Part shown: positions 35,601 through 47,057 of the stretch, piece by piece
How the letters are laid out: the number at the start of each line of letters is the position of its first letter
Position numbering within the stretch: position 1 is the first letter of the stretch
The notes under the pieces: model-generated
What the model was told of the DNA's origin: nothing
The model's database searches: none
What the model saw: the letters and a program-made list of their open reading frames with translations, nothing else
Assembly: GCA_900491605.1 (NCBI GenBank)
Contig: UESW01003827.1
Location: forward strand, 1,782,659 to 1,846,658
From: Calamus simplicifolius
Taxonomy: Eukaryota > Streptophyta > Magnoliopsida > Arecales > Arecaceae
DNA length: 64,000 bases
Reading direction: 5' to 3'
Program-made: the position numbers and the translations under genes

Positions 35601-38600
35601 AACTATTTCTTTTTGTGGGTGCATCCTTAACTTAATAAGAGAAAACATGTTAAAAAATAATAATTTATAAGAGTATACACAAAGATTCTAAGTTTATGAG
35701 GGTATGTATACATATAAGGGTATACATGTAAATAGAAAATTTATGAGGGCATTTGCATAATTTTATATATTTATAAGAATATATGCAAAAAGAAATAGAT
35801 ATAAGAGTAAACATACAAATAGTAAATTTGCAAGAGCATGCAATTCTAAATACTTAGAAGGGTATACATATAATAACCCTTTATTTATAAATAAATGCTT
35901 GTAGATGCTGATATTATAATCAGATTGGATGACTATAGCCACATAATTTGGTGAGCCGAGTTTGGGATCAATAGTTCCTCACCCAAAAGATGAGAGGTTT
36001 CTCTTGTATTCCATCCTTAACACACTTGAGGTAATATTGACTATCTATGAATATCACAACAGAATCCTATCTTGATGTGACAAAGCACTGACCGGGTTTG
36101 ATATTTAAATGTTTTGAAACTTTCCTATTCCATTATATTTGTTAATTGCGTGATAGTTTTCTTAGGAAAACTCCAAGCATTAATCATATTTAAAAAAGAA
36201 AGCAAAACTCTCTATAACAAACATTACCTTGATAGCCAACAATTCATTAGCATCACAAAGACCATGGAGATATGGTGATGAGGAAAAATATGCAGCAGGG
36301 GACCTTGGTTCCACATTGTACCTTTTACAGAATGGGATCCAATGCTTTGAGAAATCGGTTGCTTCCAAGAGGGCATAAAATATTAATTCAGAACCACCAT
36401 CATCTGAGACATAGATGCTTAACTTCTCTTGTGGGTAGTCGTAGGCCATCACCGACAAAACTGTGTTCACTACTAGCATTGGGGGCTCAATGGTATGGTT
36501 TGCAGTGCAAATAAATATGTCCACGGGTCGTAGCTCATTTCCATATCTATATTTGGATTCCAAAATGGTAATCAGAAATATATTTTTAAATGATAATTTT
36601 CTACAAACTATAAAAGAAAAAACAATTCTTGTATGAACACCAGACTCATTATCACCCCTTCTATGTTACTCTGCAATACAAGAACGTCTTTGCAAACATT
36701 TTTTCTAGATAAAACTGACATTACCATTCACCTATCAACAAAATTTTCTGAAAGGGTTTGATTGATTGAGGTATTTGTCTTTCATTTCTGAAATGATCAC
36801 TATTCAAAAGGTAACAAAAAAAGCATTGCCTGCTAATACTCACTCACACTTATCCAGAGAACTCATTTTTTTTACTAGTAACTACAAAAGAAAATGTTTT
36901 TCCATCCTATGCCTATTCTCCTCATCAAGGTTAAAGACTTCAAGTCATATTTTCCAACATACACCAATTGTATGGCATACAAATAAAGTATTTAGGTGCC
37001 CATACATCTCTGTTAGGTATGTTATATTAAGCAAAAGGAGGCAAGGTCCACCTTCATCATGGAAATGGAGAGAACACCTAAAGGTGGTGCTTCGGCAGAT
37101 TAGAAAAAAACAGAAGCACAACAAAAGAGAGAAGAAGAGGAGGGGGGATAAAATCTAAGGAAGATTACCTATATAGGCATATTTGACAGTAGTACCTTTT
37201 TTTAACCTTGTCAATATTAATTATATCATTATGCATCTGAGAAATATATCAGACAGTGAGCATCACCAACGGATGATAAATCACATGCAGACAAAGACTT
37301 ATGGAGTCTTAAAAGATGATAATTTAAAATACTTCAAAGTATTTTCACAAGAGATAATAACAAGAGTGCATAAATTTATTTAGAATTTTCAATTGAGCTG
37401 TCATGCTTTTTTTCCTTTCAATTGAATATACTAACTCATAAAATTTATTCAATCAAGTATATTTTTTTATGATAGTCAATGGTGACTTGAAGGACTGTCC
37501 TAATTAGTATGATAGAGAGGAAAAAATACTGAGATGATGTCTATGTGATGCTAAGGTTGGCAAAGGATGAGAAAATGAAGTAAAAAAATCTCACTATTTT
37601 TCACCTTCCACTCCCGACACTTATATGGATCCTCCTCCACTATCGGTTTTTACCTCCAACTACTGCCATCTTAGAGCTATATAGTGCCATCTCAGCAATC
37701 CTTTTTTTTTTTTTGTTCTGCCATGCCAATGAGGACAATCCATCAAATCCACATGGATGGCCATAAAAAATGTACTTGATTGAATAAATTTTATAAGTTG
37801 ATATATTCAGTTGAGAAACAAACAAAGATTCAATTGAAAACTCCAAACAAATTGATGTGCTCCTAATGCAACTACTCCATTGTACAATGATTATTTATTG
37901 GCATCTACTGATTGTAAATACTAGATGTCTGGCATGGGTCATAATGGTTTTACTGTTTTACAGTTTTAGAGACTTCCCATTTATCCATGGAGGGATAGCT
38001 GGGACAAGACTGACCATAATCAAGATAACAATAATAGAGAATAATAAAAAAATAATACCATAATCAAGATAATAGTTATAATCAGGACAGACCATCCAAT
38101 ATAGATCAGAATGGAAAATTCAAACTCATGACATCTGGCAAACCTAAGCTCGTGTACCAAATGTTAACAAACCAATTAATCCAAAATCTTATCTTCATAA
38201 GAAAAGGTAAATAATATGAATCCCCTACGTTCATTTCCACTGTATTACTTAAAAAAAAAAAAAACAAAGATAGCTGACAGTAATATAACTGATGAATTGA
38301 TAATTACTCATCCTTCTATCACGACGGCCTCTATTTGATCTCTCCACTATTTACAGACTAAAACATCTGATTTTTTTACATTAAATCTAATATGAAATAA
38401 ATATGCATACATATATAAATATTTTTTTTAAAAAATAAAGGTCACAAGAGACATCTCGCGTTAATGCGTGATGCCCTGAAAATATTTGAACACTGGATGG
38501 AGGAGGAGAGTCGTGTACCTTTGGGAGAGCCTTTCCTTAAAGGTGCGATGATAGACGGGACTCCACCGGACGGACTGGGAGAGGATCCAGTAGAGCCCAA

Positions 38601-38792
38601 AGCAGAGCTCCGCCACGAAGATCCCCATCCAGACCCACCGCCCCTTCTCCCCAGCCTCTGGGACGTGCGTAGTTCTATAGACCCAAATCAGACAGATCCC
38701 CACAAAACGGAACCGGAAAATAGCTTGTAAGCCATCCTTCCCTTGGCCCCCTTGCTCTCAAACAGAGCATCACCACCCTCCTCTCTTCCCAT
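30934..38792 (-). CDS. Cellulose synthase-like protein, CslE type (8 exons, about 728 aa; one apparent frameshift)
   Basis: Membrane glycosyltransferase (GT2) presumed to build a beta-linked wall polysaccharide in the endomembrane system; the CslE product is not firmly known. Exons (minus): 38792-38519, 36546-36228, 35083-34943, 33856-33725, 33608-33396, 32851-32636, 32548-32201, 31476-30934. All introns are GT/AG; exon 1 ends with two bases of a codon, the rest are phase 0. Two N-terminal membrane segments lie in exon 1 (near GICLIWVYR and FVAELCFGLYWIL). Catalytic motifs: VSDDGG (exon 2), DCD at about 33560-33552, VED at about 32524-32516 and QHQRW at about 32404-32390, so D, DxD, D and QxxRW are all present. 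Hydrophobic helices fill exons 7-8. QHxRWSEG and the length favour CslE over CslG. The start is ATG 38792-38790 (MGREEGGDALF). Between residue ~30 and GICLIW the frame is off by one: the A-run at 38704-38707 (T on the minus strand) is one base short. The rest is intact. Confidence 0.9.
32599..32630. repeat. (AG)16 microsatellite at the exon 6 donor of CslE
   Basis: In the intron, starting five bases after the exon 6 splice donor; on the sense strand it is a CT tract next to the donor. Confidence 0.95.
35386..35878. repeat. Inverted-repeat element in CslE intron 2
   Basis: Left arm (about 35386-35550) and right arm (about 35690-35878) share inverted words such as ATGTATAC, TTTATTATTTGCATG, TTATTTCTTTTT and CCTCATAAATTT. 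An (ATT)n tract (35553-35582) lies near the centre. It is probably a MITE; the ends are too degenerate for a clear target duplication. Confidence 0.6.
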
Positions 38793-38801
38793 CTCTCCTC
38801 C

Positions 38802-38826
38802 CTCTCTCTCTCTCTCTCTCTGAGAG
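38802..38826. repeat. (CT)n tract in the CslE 5' leader
   Basis: On the sense strand this is a GA repeat about 10-35 bases before the start codon, a common site for GAGA-type elements in plant leaders. Confidence 0.85.
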
Positions 38827-39253
38827 AGCGCACTGCTGGAACCGGTCTCTGCGAGTCTCAAGACTCATGACCGCTGTTTTGTAATCGTGCAAGCGACTGA
38901 ATTTTTTTAAAAAAAAACTAAAAAGGGGTCGGGTAGCAAGCATTAGATAATCCGAAAAAAAAATATTTGGCACGTTTCCATTAAAAATATAATACATTGA
39001 AGGAACAAGAAAATAAAATACTTTTCTTCATATTACTTACTTATTTTTAAAATTTAAAAATTTATCACTTATGAATCATTGAATCAATTTAATAAAAAAA
39101 TTATGAAAATATTAGTTTCTAAATATTTTTTACACTATGTTTTAAAGTTAGAAGAAAAAATGTTTTAGAGTAAATAAAAGTAAAAAAAAAATGGAGTTGA
39201 AACTTTTTGTTGTTCATAGGCTTCAAGTATAGAAAACAAAACAATATATATAT

Positions 39254-39335
<82 letters not shown>

Positions 39336-39401
39336 TATTTGATTGAACAGAAAAGGTATAGAAGGGTTTTTAATTATTTTATTTTAAATTAAAAATTATT
39401 G
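38827..39401. other. Intergenic, presumed CslE upstream region
   Basis: AT-rich with no TATA box I would call. It includes the (AT)n microsatellite at 39244-39330. The Tat element inserted at its right edge, about 600 bp upstream of the CslE start, so it may have displaced distal promoter sequence. Confidence 0.55.
39244..39330. repeat. (AT)n microsatellite, about 87 bp
   Basis: Nearly pure TA repeat with one GA interruption at its start. Confidence 0.97.
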
Positions 39402-39406
39402 TTATT
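39402..39406. repeat. Target-site duplication, left (TTATT)
   Basis: Identical to 54134-54138. Confidence 0.88.
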
Positions 39407-39737
39407 TGTTGCTGCGAAATCTGTCCTTCGGTTCGGACGCGATCGGTCTTCTGATTGGGCTTCCTCTTGAGTGGACCTGCAAAGAAGTCCTCATGCGGGA
39501 GGCGTTGGGGGTGGCCCTCCGTGGAAGACCCTCGACGCTCAAGTCAGTGGAGATCAGTGATCAATAGAAATGAGAAGAAGGCTCTCTCTGAGGAGTCTCT
39601 CTGAGGAGTCCCTCTAGGGGTGGCCTATCGGGAGCTCGAGTGGAGCGCCAATGGCGGAGAGGGGGGAGCAGTGAAAGAGAGAGAGTGATGCTGAGACTGA
39701 GTGAGGAGTCACGTATCTGAGAAAATTTGGAAGTGTC

Positions 39738-39746
39738 CTATTTATA
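39738..39746 (-). promoter_or_regulatory. TATA box in the 3' LTR of the Tat element
   Basis: TATAAATAG on the minus strand; the same sequence lies at 53396-53404 in the other LTR. Transcripts from this copy would run toward 39407 and out into the CslE upstream region. Confidence 0.7.
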
Positions 39747-40196
39747 GGCAATCGTCTGAATCTTGAGCGCCTTCTGAAAGGTTCAAAGGTTGTTGGGATT
39801 CGAAGATGATTCGAATCAAGCTGTTGTGAGGCCGGTAAGATCTGTATCCTATCCATTAGAGGATCGACGGCTGGGAGAGCTTTCTGTTGGCCCAAGATCT
39901 GATGACTGTGTAGGTCCTAAGCCATTATTGCAGGTCCTAGGCCACGTCTCAATATGATTCATCGTTTGGAATTTGTTACACTGAACTTGGGCTTTCCCGC
40001 GCCAGGTTCCGCAGGGGCGGGAAAGGCTTGGTTCGGACGTCGAGGGACGACCCGACCTTGATGGTCGAAAGCACAAATAGTTTGTGCTGCCGGGGCGTAA
40101 GCATGGCTTGAGTAGCCGAGGTACGAGGGCGGCTGAGATATGACAGAAAATAAGCTGGACGTGAAAACAGTTTTGTTCCGCAGAGGCGCATGTCAA

Positions 40197-40485
40197 GCTA
40201 TGGAGTGCTCGGAGAGGCCGAGCCATAAATTGCTCGGGGAGGCCGGGTTATGGATTGCTCGGGGGAACCGAGCTATGGACTGCTCGGGAGAACCGAGCTA
40301 TGGACTGCTCGGGGAGGCCAAGCTATGGATTGCTCGGGGAGGCCGAGCTATGGATTGCTCAGGGGAGCTGAGCTATGGATTGCCCGGGGGAGCCGAGCTA
40401 TGGACTGCTCGGGAGGCCGAGCTAGGGATTGCTCGGGAAGCCGAGCTATGGATTGAGCCGAGCTATGGGTTGCTCGATCCGCCGA
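40197..40485. repeat. 25-bp minisatellite in the 3' LTR, 12 units
   Basis: Units GCTATGGATTGCTCGGGGAG + GCCGA with substitutions; the last two are shortened or altered. The opposite LTR has 7 units (53860-54021). Confidence 0.92.
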
Positions 40486-40596
40486 ATCATATTGGTTAGC
40501 TCATTCTTTGTGGGCATAGTGTAGCAAGTGAGGGCCAGGGCTGATCTTAGCCCCTTCGTATGGTTATCAATGCAATGGCGATTTTACCCCTCAACA

Positions 40597-40614
40597 CATG
40601 CCCCTCACTCCCTA
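40597..40614 (-). other. Polypurine tract of the Tat element
   Basis: The minus strand reads AGGGAGTGAGGGGCATG directly before the 3' LTR TGTTGAGGGG. Confidence 0.75.
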
Positions 40615-40998
40615 GTTTGAAGCGTAGGTTCGGGCATAGGGAGTATAGACCTAGGTGGCGTGATCCGAACGGAGGGATCTGGATTTGACAGCCCATGCAA
40701 TGATGCCCTAGGTAATGCTGCGTGGCCGCCTTGCCTTTACGAGGTGGATCCGTCGTTTCTTGGGTGCAACGGCCGGGGTTACGCCACGTAGGGGATCTCG
40801 ATCTTCATGGCGCCTGCAGTGGCGGTTCCGGATATCTTGGTTGAGATGTCTTATCTTCTCCTTGAGGCGGTTTCTTTTGGGAAAAATGGAGTTGAAGTGG
40901 CGCTACTCCCTTTCGCAACGCTCCTTCGCTTTCCCTCGAAGAACTTCGTTCTCCTATTTTCTTGGCGACCTTGCTCAGCGTCTCTTTCGATCGAAAGC

Positions 40999-43900
40999 AT
41001 GGTGAGTCCGAGTGACTTGGCTTCGGAGGTGACCCTGGCGGATCTGGAACGGATACACCACCTATACAAGGTTCCTCAGGATGTTGCCTTGTTGTTCCCG
41101 ACGGCCGACGACAGGGTGACATTTGAACTATGACATTTGAACTAGGGGATGGAGCATTCTGTTACGAGGAAAGTTTGAGGGCAGGCCTCAGGTTTCCTCT
41201 TCATCCGCTGGTTCGGGAGGTGATGAGGTTCTACAACATATGCTTCACCATGGTGGCTCCCAATAGCTGGCGCAACCTTATCGGATTCATCTCGCTGTGC
41301 AGCCGCATTGGGTAACCGCGACTCTCCCGATGTTCAGGGTGTGCTACAACTTGGTTTCTGGGAGGGCCTCCGAGTGGCCTTACATTGGTCCCCGGAGGTC
41401 TTTCAAGATGATTTCAGATAATCTGTCGTCGATAAAAGAATGGAAATCGTGATTTTCATAGTCGAAGGAAATATCGGCTTGGATTTTTCTCGGGTGTGGG
41501 GACGTTATGTAAAAGATCCGGAAGCGCATCCAGAGTTATCCGAGCAGAGAAGAGGGATCTGGTCGTATTGCGCAGTAGTCAAGTGCTTCCAGCTAGCGCC
41601 CTTCTATCAGAGGATGCTCTTTTCGCAGCTGGATTGAGCCCCGTTGATCCTCGCGGTAAGTATTATTTTGTAGCTAACAGGTTAAGGCAATTTTAGCTTC
41701 GATTTTTGTATGATCTAACGGGCGAGTCGCATTGCGCCTGCAGCTGAAAGGTCGGTGCTCGTAGATCAGATGAGAGAGGAACTGGGTAAGCGTTGCGGGA
41801 GGCCTGGCCCCAGCAGTAAGCATAGGGCCGAGAAAAGGTCTCGCCCTTCCGGTTCCCGCCCTGGGGGGATCAGGAGAGATGGCGATGATCGCCGTCCCTC
41901 ATCGCCGCGGGATGAAAGTATCGAAGTTCCAGTGGCGGCACGCGGTCCTTTGATGCTGGAGGAAGGTCCGTCAGCGGGGAGAGGTCAGGATACCACGGGG
42001 GTTTCGGAGGAGGCTCGAAATTTCCTCCCCACCTATGTGTTTTGCCAGATGATGGCACGGAAGCGACGTCAATTTACTCAGAGACCCCCGCGGTCGGGGT
42101 CGCCCGGTCTCCCTCATTGGAGGCCGGCGGTCCGAAGGCGTTGCAGGCAGAGGCAGGAGTGGTCTCCGCTTCAATCGAGGTGGATTGTTGTAGCTGCTGA
42201 AGTTCAGTTTGGGCCGCCTGCGGGAGAGCTGGCGAAGGATGAAGGGGCAACCGAACCAGCTGAACCAGTGACTGAACTCCGCGGGACGTCTTCCGATGAG
42301 AGGCCTTCTACCGAGGCACCGGAGGCCCCAAGAGAAATTGAAGCTCAAGAGGAGTCCGCCAGGGGCAGAGAAATGTCTGAAGAAGAAGGGGAGCCGCTAA
42401 GCGAAGGGGACATCCGGGTTGAGGCTCCCCTTGTTGAAGCTGAAATGCCTGAGGCCTCTCAAATGAGGGCCTTGGTGGAGGAGGTTAGCCGGACGAGGGC
42501 TCCAGGGGTCGCAGGTCCCCAAGTTGGCCCCCTGAGTGAAGATTTTCACCTGCATGATCCGGAGGTTAGTGCCATGTTCTCTTCTTTAATGCGGTCTGCG
42601 TTCCATGAGGGAGAAAGTTCCTTGGTCGGAGGGGACGATCCTGTGGACCTTGTCGATGTGGCCTTCAGGTATACTGGAGTGCCGAATGAAGCTTTCCTTC
42701 TTACCAAGATCGATGACATTTCCCTCACGAGGATTGCCACGGATTATGCGTCTCGGGTAAGCCATCACCCCGAAGTAGAGTTTTTAGTTAGTTAGTTCGA
42801 CTGTGTTTCCATACGTGTGATTCTTTTCGCAGAATGCTTTGATCATGAGGGTGTTGAAATGGCGTTTGCATCTGGCTGTCGGAGCTTGGGCTCAAGCCCA
42901 TAAAGAAATCGGTCACCTCAAGGAGAGGGTGGATTCAACAGCCAGTCTTTCCTGAGCTTTGGCGATCTCCCAAAGGGGCTCAAGGAGACTTGCAAGATTC
43001 TTACAGTTGAGAGAGAAAGAGCCTCTCAACTTGCAATGTAGGTCAATGAGCTTCAGGGCTTTTGCGAGCAATTCAACAAGGCTAGTTGGAATTATCACAG
43101 ATTAGAGCGGAGCACGAGGATAAGGTCAAGGCCATGCAGCAGTTTTTCGAGAAGAGATGGGACCAGCTGAAGGCCAGCCACGCCGAAGATAGAAGCAACT
43201 GGAGTAAGAGGCTCGAGGAGGAGGAGCACAAGTGTCGGCGGCAGCAGGACCAGCTTACCCATTTGAATAAAGAGCTCGCCGAAATGAAGGATCAGCTAAA
43301 ATGGTCGGATGAGCGAGCTGCTCGGCTCTCCGACGATCTTGACTATGCTCATCGGGAGATTAGGGACAGACAGTCCCGGGTTGATGAACTCAAAGAGAGT
43401 TTCGTCAAAATAAATCGGCTAAATCGAAGGCTCTCAACAGGGTTCAAGCACTGAGCAACGAACTGGCTCGATGGAACGAGCAGGTAGGGTGTCCCCTGTT
43501 TTGTCCGTTTTGGCCTTTCACTCTTGCCTTACTCGGCTCTATGTATGCAGGTGAACAAGATGAGTCTGGAGTTTCAGGAGCGACTGAAGGCCTTCGGAGA
43601 GGAGATGGCTTCGAGGCACCAAAGGACTTCTGAATTGGAGAGACAATTGAGGAAAATGCGTGGGCCTCTTCAGCGGTGGAGGAGTATAAGAGCTCTACTC
43701 AATTTGCCGAGGAACGCAGGGCGGCCTGTGCCGATGCATTCCGGTTCGGCGAAGAGGAGGTGCGAGCTAAGATCACTCAAGCTTATCCTGACCTGGACTT
43801 GTCCTGTCTGGATGCTGAATGCTATGAGACCCACACCCCGGGAGCAAAGGAGGACGAATATGAGGAGATCTCAGACGTTGATCTCGAAGCTGTTCTGGGC

Positions 43901-44011
43901 ACCGACGCGGCTGCTGAGGTATCTCGGCGGGACACTGTTAAGAAGGGGCAGCCAAGCGGTGCCCCCGCTGATGCTGCTATAGTAGACGCTGGGTCTGATC
44001 CCCAGCCTTAA
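40999..44011 (+). pseudogene. Antisense extra gene of the Tat element, apparently intron-containing, frameshifted
   Basis: Plus-strand coding region antisense to gag-pol, beginning MVSPSDLASEVTLADLERIH. The next part reads GLRFPLHPLVREVMRFY, like the domain listed in Pfam as putative gypsy type transposon (Transposase_28). A Pro/Glu/Arg-rich middle (41755-42756) and a long coiled coil (about 43086-43650, rich in E, K, R, Q, L) follow, then an acidic tail ending GSDPQP and TAA at 44009-44011. Three short stretches interrupt coding with good splice signals: 41656-41743 (GTAAGT...CTGCAG), 42757-42832 (GTAAGC...CGCAG) and 43484-43550 (GTAGGG...ATGCAG). Damage: a 14-bp tandem duplication at 41117-41144 and shifts near 41310, 41440-41450, 42950 and 43430-43445. 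Extra ORFs in antisense are known for Tat elements; their function is unknown. Confidence 0.78.
41117..41144 (+). repeat. 14-bp tandem duplication breaking the antisense gene
   Basis: TGACATTTGAACTA occurs twice in a row (41117-41130 and 41131-41144), adding 14 bp and creating a stop at 41131-41133; the reading on either side fits together if one copy is ignored. Confidence 0.9.
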
Positions 44012-44498
44012 TTTCTTGGGGGCCCTCATGTGTATTTCTGTATAAACGGACCTTTTGTTTTCGTTTGTTTGCTTTTCTGATTGACCTTTTCTTCTCCTTC
44101 TTTGGTGTGTCCGTTCCCGAAGAGAAGACGCCCTGGGACGAGGTATGGAGATTTATTACTCAACCTCTCCGAGGCTCCCTATTTGAAGTGTGGATTCAGG
44201 AGTGGGGAACGTAACCCCAAGCGCCATGATCTAAATAAAAGGGGGCTTGGGTTCAAAGAAGAGAGGGCGCATTCTGAGCGTTATCTATTTATGATCCTCT
44301 TTGTCGAGGGGAGGGACTCTTCGGTCCCCATGGGAGCCCACTGAGGTGGCAACACATGGTGCGCCTCCGTGGTAATGGTATTGGAAACGGTGGTTCGGGC
44401 GATCAGAATACTTGCCCAAAGTGGTACAAATACTGGTGGGGGGTACGCCATCGTTAACCACCTTCCTAGCTAACCTCCCAAGATTTTTAACCACTGAG

Positions 44499-44813
44499 AT
44501 GGCTTCCAGAGGTGGGGGGCGGTCTGTCGGAGCGTCTGGCGGTGGCAACAGAGACCACGGGGAGTCCCATAGGGGCCGTGCGACGGTGACTGTTGACGCT
44601 GAAGTTCTGGCGACGTCGTTTGTAAGCCGCGAGGAGCTTGCAAGGGTGGCTGAGCAGTATATGACCATCGCGACGAGGGAGATCGAGCTCCTCTACCGAA
44701 TCAACAATCGGCTGGAGGGGGAGGTGGCATCCCTCGAGCAGCGGGTTGCCGAACTAACCCCACGTCATGAGGGAAGTTCGGTGGCGCCAGGGGAGGACAA
44801 TAAGCCCCAGTGA
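44499..44813 (+). CDS. Small plus-strand ORF of the Tat element (104 aa), unknown function
   Basis: Frame open from 44412; the ATG at 44499 gives MASRGGGRSVGASGGG, then VDAEVLATSFVSREELARVAEQ and a short coiled coil (EIELLYRINNRLEGEVASLE). I do not recognise the family. It follows the antisense gene by about 490 bp on the same strand, has similar composition and a predicted coiled coil, and could be a second extra product or a final exon of the first gene. Untested frame; moderate to low confidence. Confidence 0.4.
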   Translation: MASRGGGRSVGASGGGNRDHGESHRGRATVTVDAEVLATSFVSREELARVAEQYMTIATREIELLYRINNRLEGEVASLEQRVAELTPRHEGSSVAPGEDNKPQ

Positions 44814-47057
44814 GGGCTAGTGTATCTTTTTCTTTTCTTTCTTTTTGTTTCTCTTTTTGCAATGAATGAAGGAAAGTTTTTTGTAACCCTTGTGCTCATG
44901 GCCGTTTATTTTTCATTTCTGAGATTTTGGTTCTCGTTGTATGAGTCTTGCGAATGATCTGTCCCCTTAGGGGACCCTTGGAGATCGCGGTAAGGCACGG
45001 ATGTGGCGCTTCTATTTTTGACCGAGATAAAGGAGGGCTTATAAGTTTCATCCGAAATGCTTCATATCATTCGGTCTCTCTATAGCATGAGGAGCGTTCC
45101 GTCAGTACCAGTTTAGATTGAGGGATAAAGTAGCATTTAACCTTGATCTGATTGGGGCTAGCCTGCTTTTTGTCGAGGTATACAAGACATCCTAGAAGAG
45201 GGGCATTTTTGCCTTTTGCCCACAGCATTTACTGCGCTGATCTTTTCCGATGTACCCCCTTTTGGCATGCGGGGCAAGCATTCGATTTTCATTGGACGGT
45301 GTCGCCTTCGAGTGGGAGTTTCCCAGGCCTGATCACATCCTAGGAACTCGTAGGCGATTCGGGGCATTTAAGGCTCCTGATTCAGGACCGGAGGTGGATC
45401 GCTCGCCTTCTGGCGTTTCTCAAAGAAGGAAAATTCCCTGGGCCAGCCCATGTTTCGAGGGTCTGCGGACGATCTTCCGCATTTAATGCCCTTGATTCGA
45501 GGTCAGAGGAAAATCTTTTGGCGTACGTCATGACTCAGGCGACGCGTTTTGACGCACATCAAAGGGTGCGACTTTCATCCTGGGAGGCCACGTGGTAGTG
45601 TAGATAGGGCATTTCGAATCTCGAGGCTCTTTCTTTGATAGCAAACCCCGGTTTGTTTGCCTATAAAATGAGGGGAGGAAGGGGCCGTGCTAGGCCATCC
45701 GCAAGACCTTCCCTTTTGTGAGTCGTGTAAGCGTTCGTGATGTCCATGTCTTTGAGGTTGAGAGTAGGGGGACTGAGTTTTCCTTTGGTAAGTCATCTTC
45801 CCCTGAATAGTTGGGGCGATGAAGGGGCCGCTGGAGAGCAGCTCGTCCTTAAGAGAGGAGTTCCGGAGATCATATGGAGAGCGCACAGGAGGTTCGCAGA
45901 GGTCACATGGAGAGCGCACATATGCGCTTCCTGTGTGTCCTTTGCGGTTTGCTTTGGGGGATGCAAGGTAGGAAGTGTATGCGTACCCCCCATGGCTTAC
46001 GTGAACTTCGCCTCCTCCCCTGATTCGGATTCCTGGGCTCATCCGCCCGGGAATCTTTCGCCATGTGAGGAAGGGGGTAATGGTGTGTTGTCTGCCAGTA
46101 CATTGCCTTTTGACTTGGGCAGTGGCTAGCAGTACACACTCGATTTGGGGGGAGTGCCCCGGCATCAGCGTCCATGGGCTTTCTTCCCACTTGTCGGAGG
46201 GCTCCGTGGATGGGTGGCTTGGGACAAGGCTCATTCACCCTTTCTGATTTCTCTGATATCTTGGGCCAGATGCCGAGATATCATTATTAACTGAAGCTGG
46301 TCGCAACAGTCAGGCCGAGTCATTTGCTCTTCTTTATTTTCTGTGCTATGACGCACTTGTAATGCCTCTTAGGAGGTTGTAATTCATTTTACTAATAATA
46401 AAATAAAGAAAGTTTTGTTCTTTCTTTTTAGCACCTGTTTCTTTTTTGTGTCGAGAGTTGTTGCTCCCGTGTCATAGCATACTTCGGCAGCATTATCGCC
46501 GCTTTGTTTTTTGCTAAGATCGACGTTCGGTCCTCAGTAAGGGAGACCGTTTGTTCCTGTTCGAGCCAAAGGGAGACCTGGGTGGTCCTGTGGACTCATG
46601 CGGTAAACATGGTCTTGTTTGTAGAACGAGACAGGTGTTTCTTCGGAAAGAGACAACTCGTATGTCTTTTGGGTAGAAGGAGGTCTTTCACCTCTGCCAA
46701 AGTACCAAGAGATGTTCCTGTTATCTTGGAGTATCTGAGGAGTCGCTCGGCTCAATCGAGGCTTTAGGTTGTGGCTAAAGCGCGGAGATTTCGCTTGCTT
46801 GGTCGAGGATTTAATAGTAGAAGACGTTCCCCGACTTTGTCCGGGGCTTTTAGGCGGCTGCGTGGGGCCTGTCGAGGCCTTGAGAGATCACTAAAGGCGC
46901 GGAGTATGTACCTGCTGGTGATATTGCATGACATATATTGTTCAAACCAGTCGAAGCTTGGGGATTGTTTGGAAATCCTTCAATTTTGGCCAGGGTTTGC
47001 GCACTTTGGTCTTTGCCGGGGCTTATGCGCTCTGGTTTTGGCCGGGGCTTCAGAATT
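44814..47057. other. Non-coding 3' region of the Tat element
   Basis: No protein recognised on either strand, although several frames are open (for example 45575-46234 minus). A plus-strand TATAAAA at 45662-45668 sits in a promoter-like GC-rich setting. AATAATAAAATAAAG near 46396 resembles a plus-strand poly(A) signal. Confidence 0.5.

Larger units (their letters stand above)
39407..40596 (-). repeat. 3' LTR of the Tat element (1190 bp)
   Basis: TGTTGCTGC ... CTCAACA. Aligns over its length with 53078-54133; about 134 bp longer, mostly because the 25-bp repeat has 12 rather than 7 units. It also holds a local duplication of a GAGGAGTCTCTCT-type segment near 39588-39613. Confidence 0.93.

Noticed and set aside
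36766..37158. 130-codon plus-strand frame in CslE intron 1
   Set aside because: Antisense to an intron, ends in Lys/Arg runs from A-rich sequence, no known family.
39207..39392. Frame of alternating Ile/Tyr
   Set aside because: Translation of the (AT)n microsatellite.
45575..46234. 219-codon minus-strand frame between integrase and 3' LTR of the Tat element
   Set aside because: In the gag-pol sense direction but with no resemblance to any retroelement domain; overlapping frames of similar length on the other strand suggest base-composition effects.
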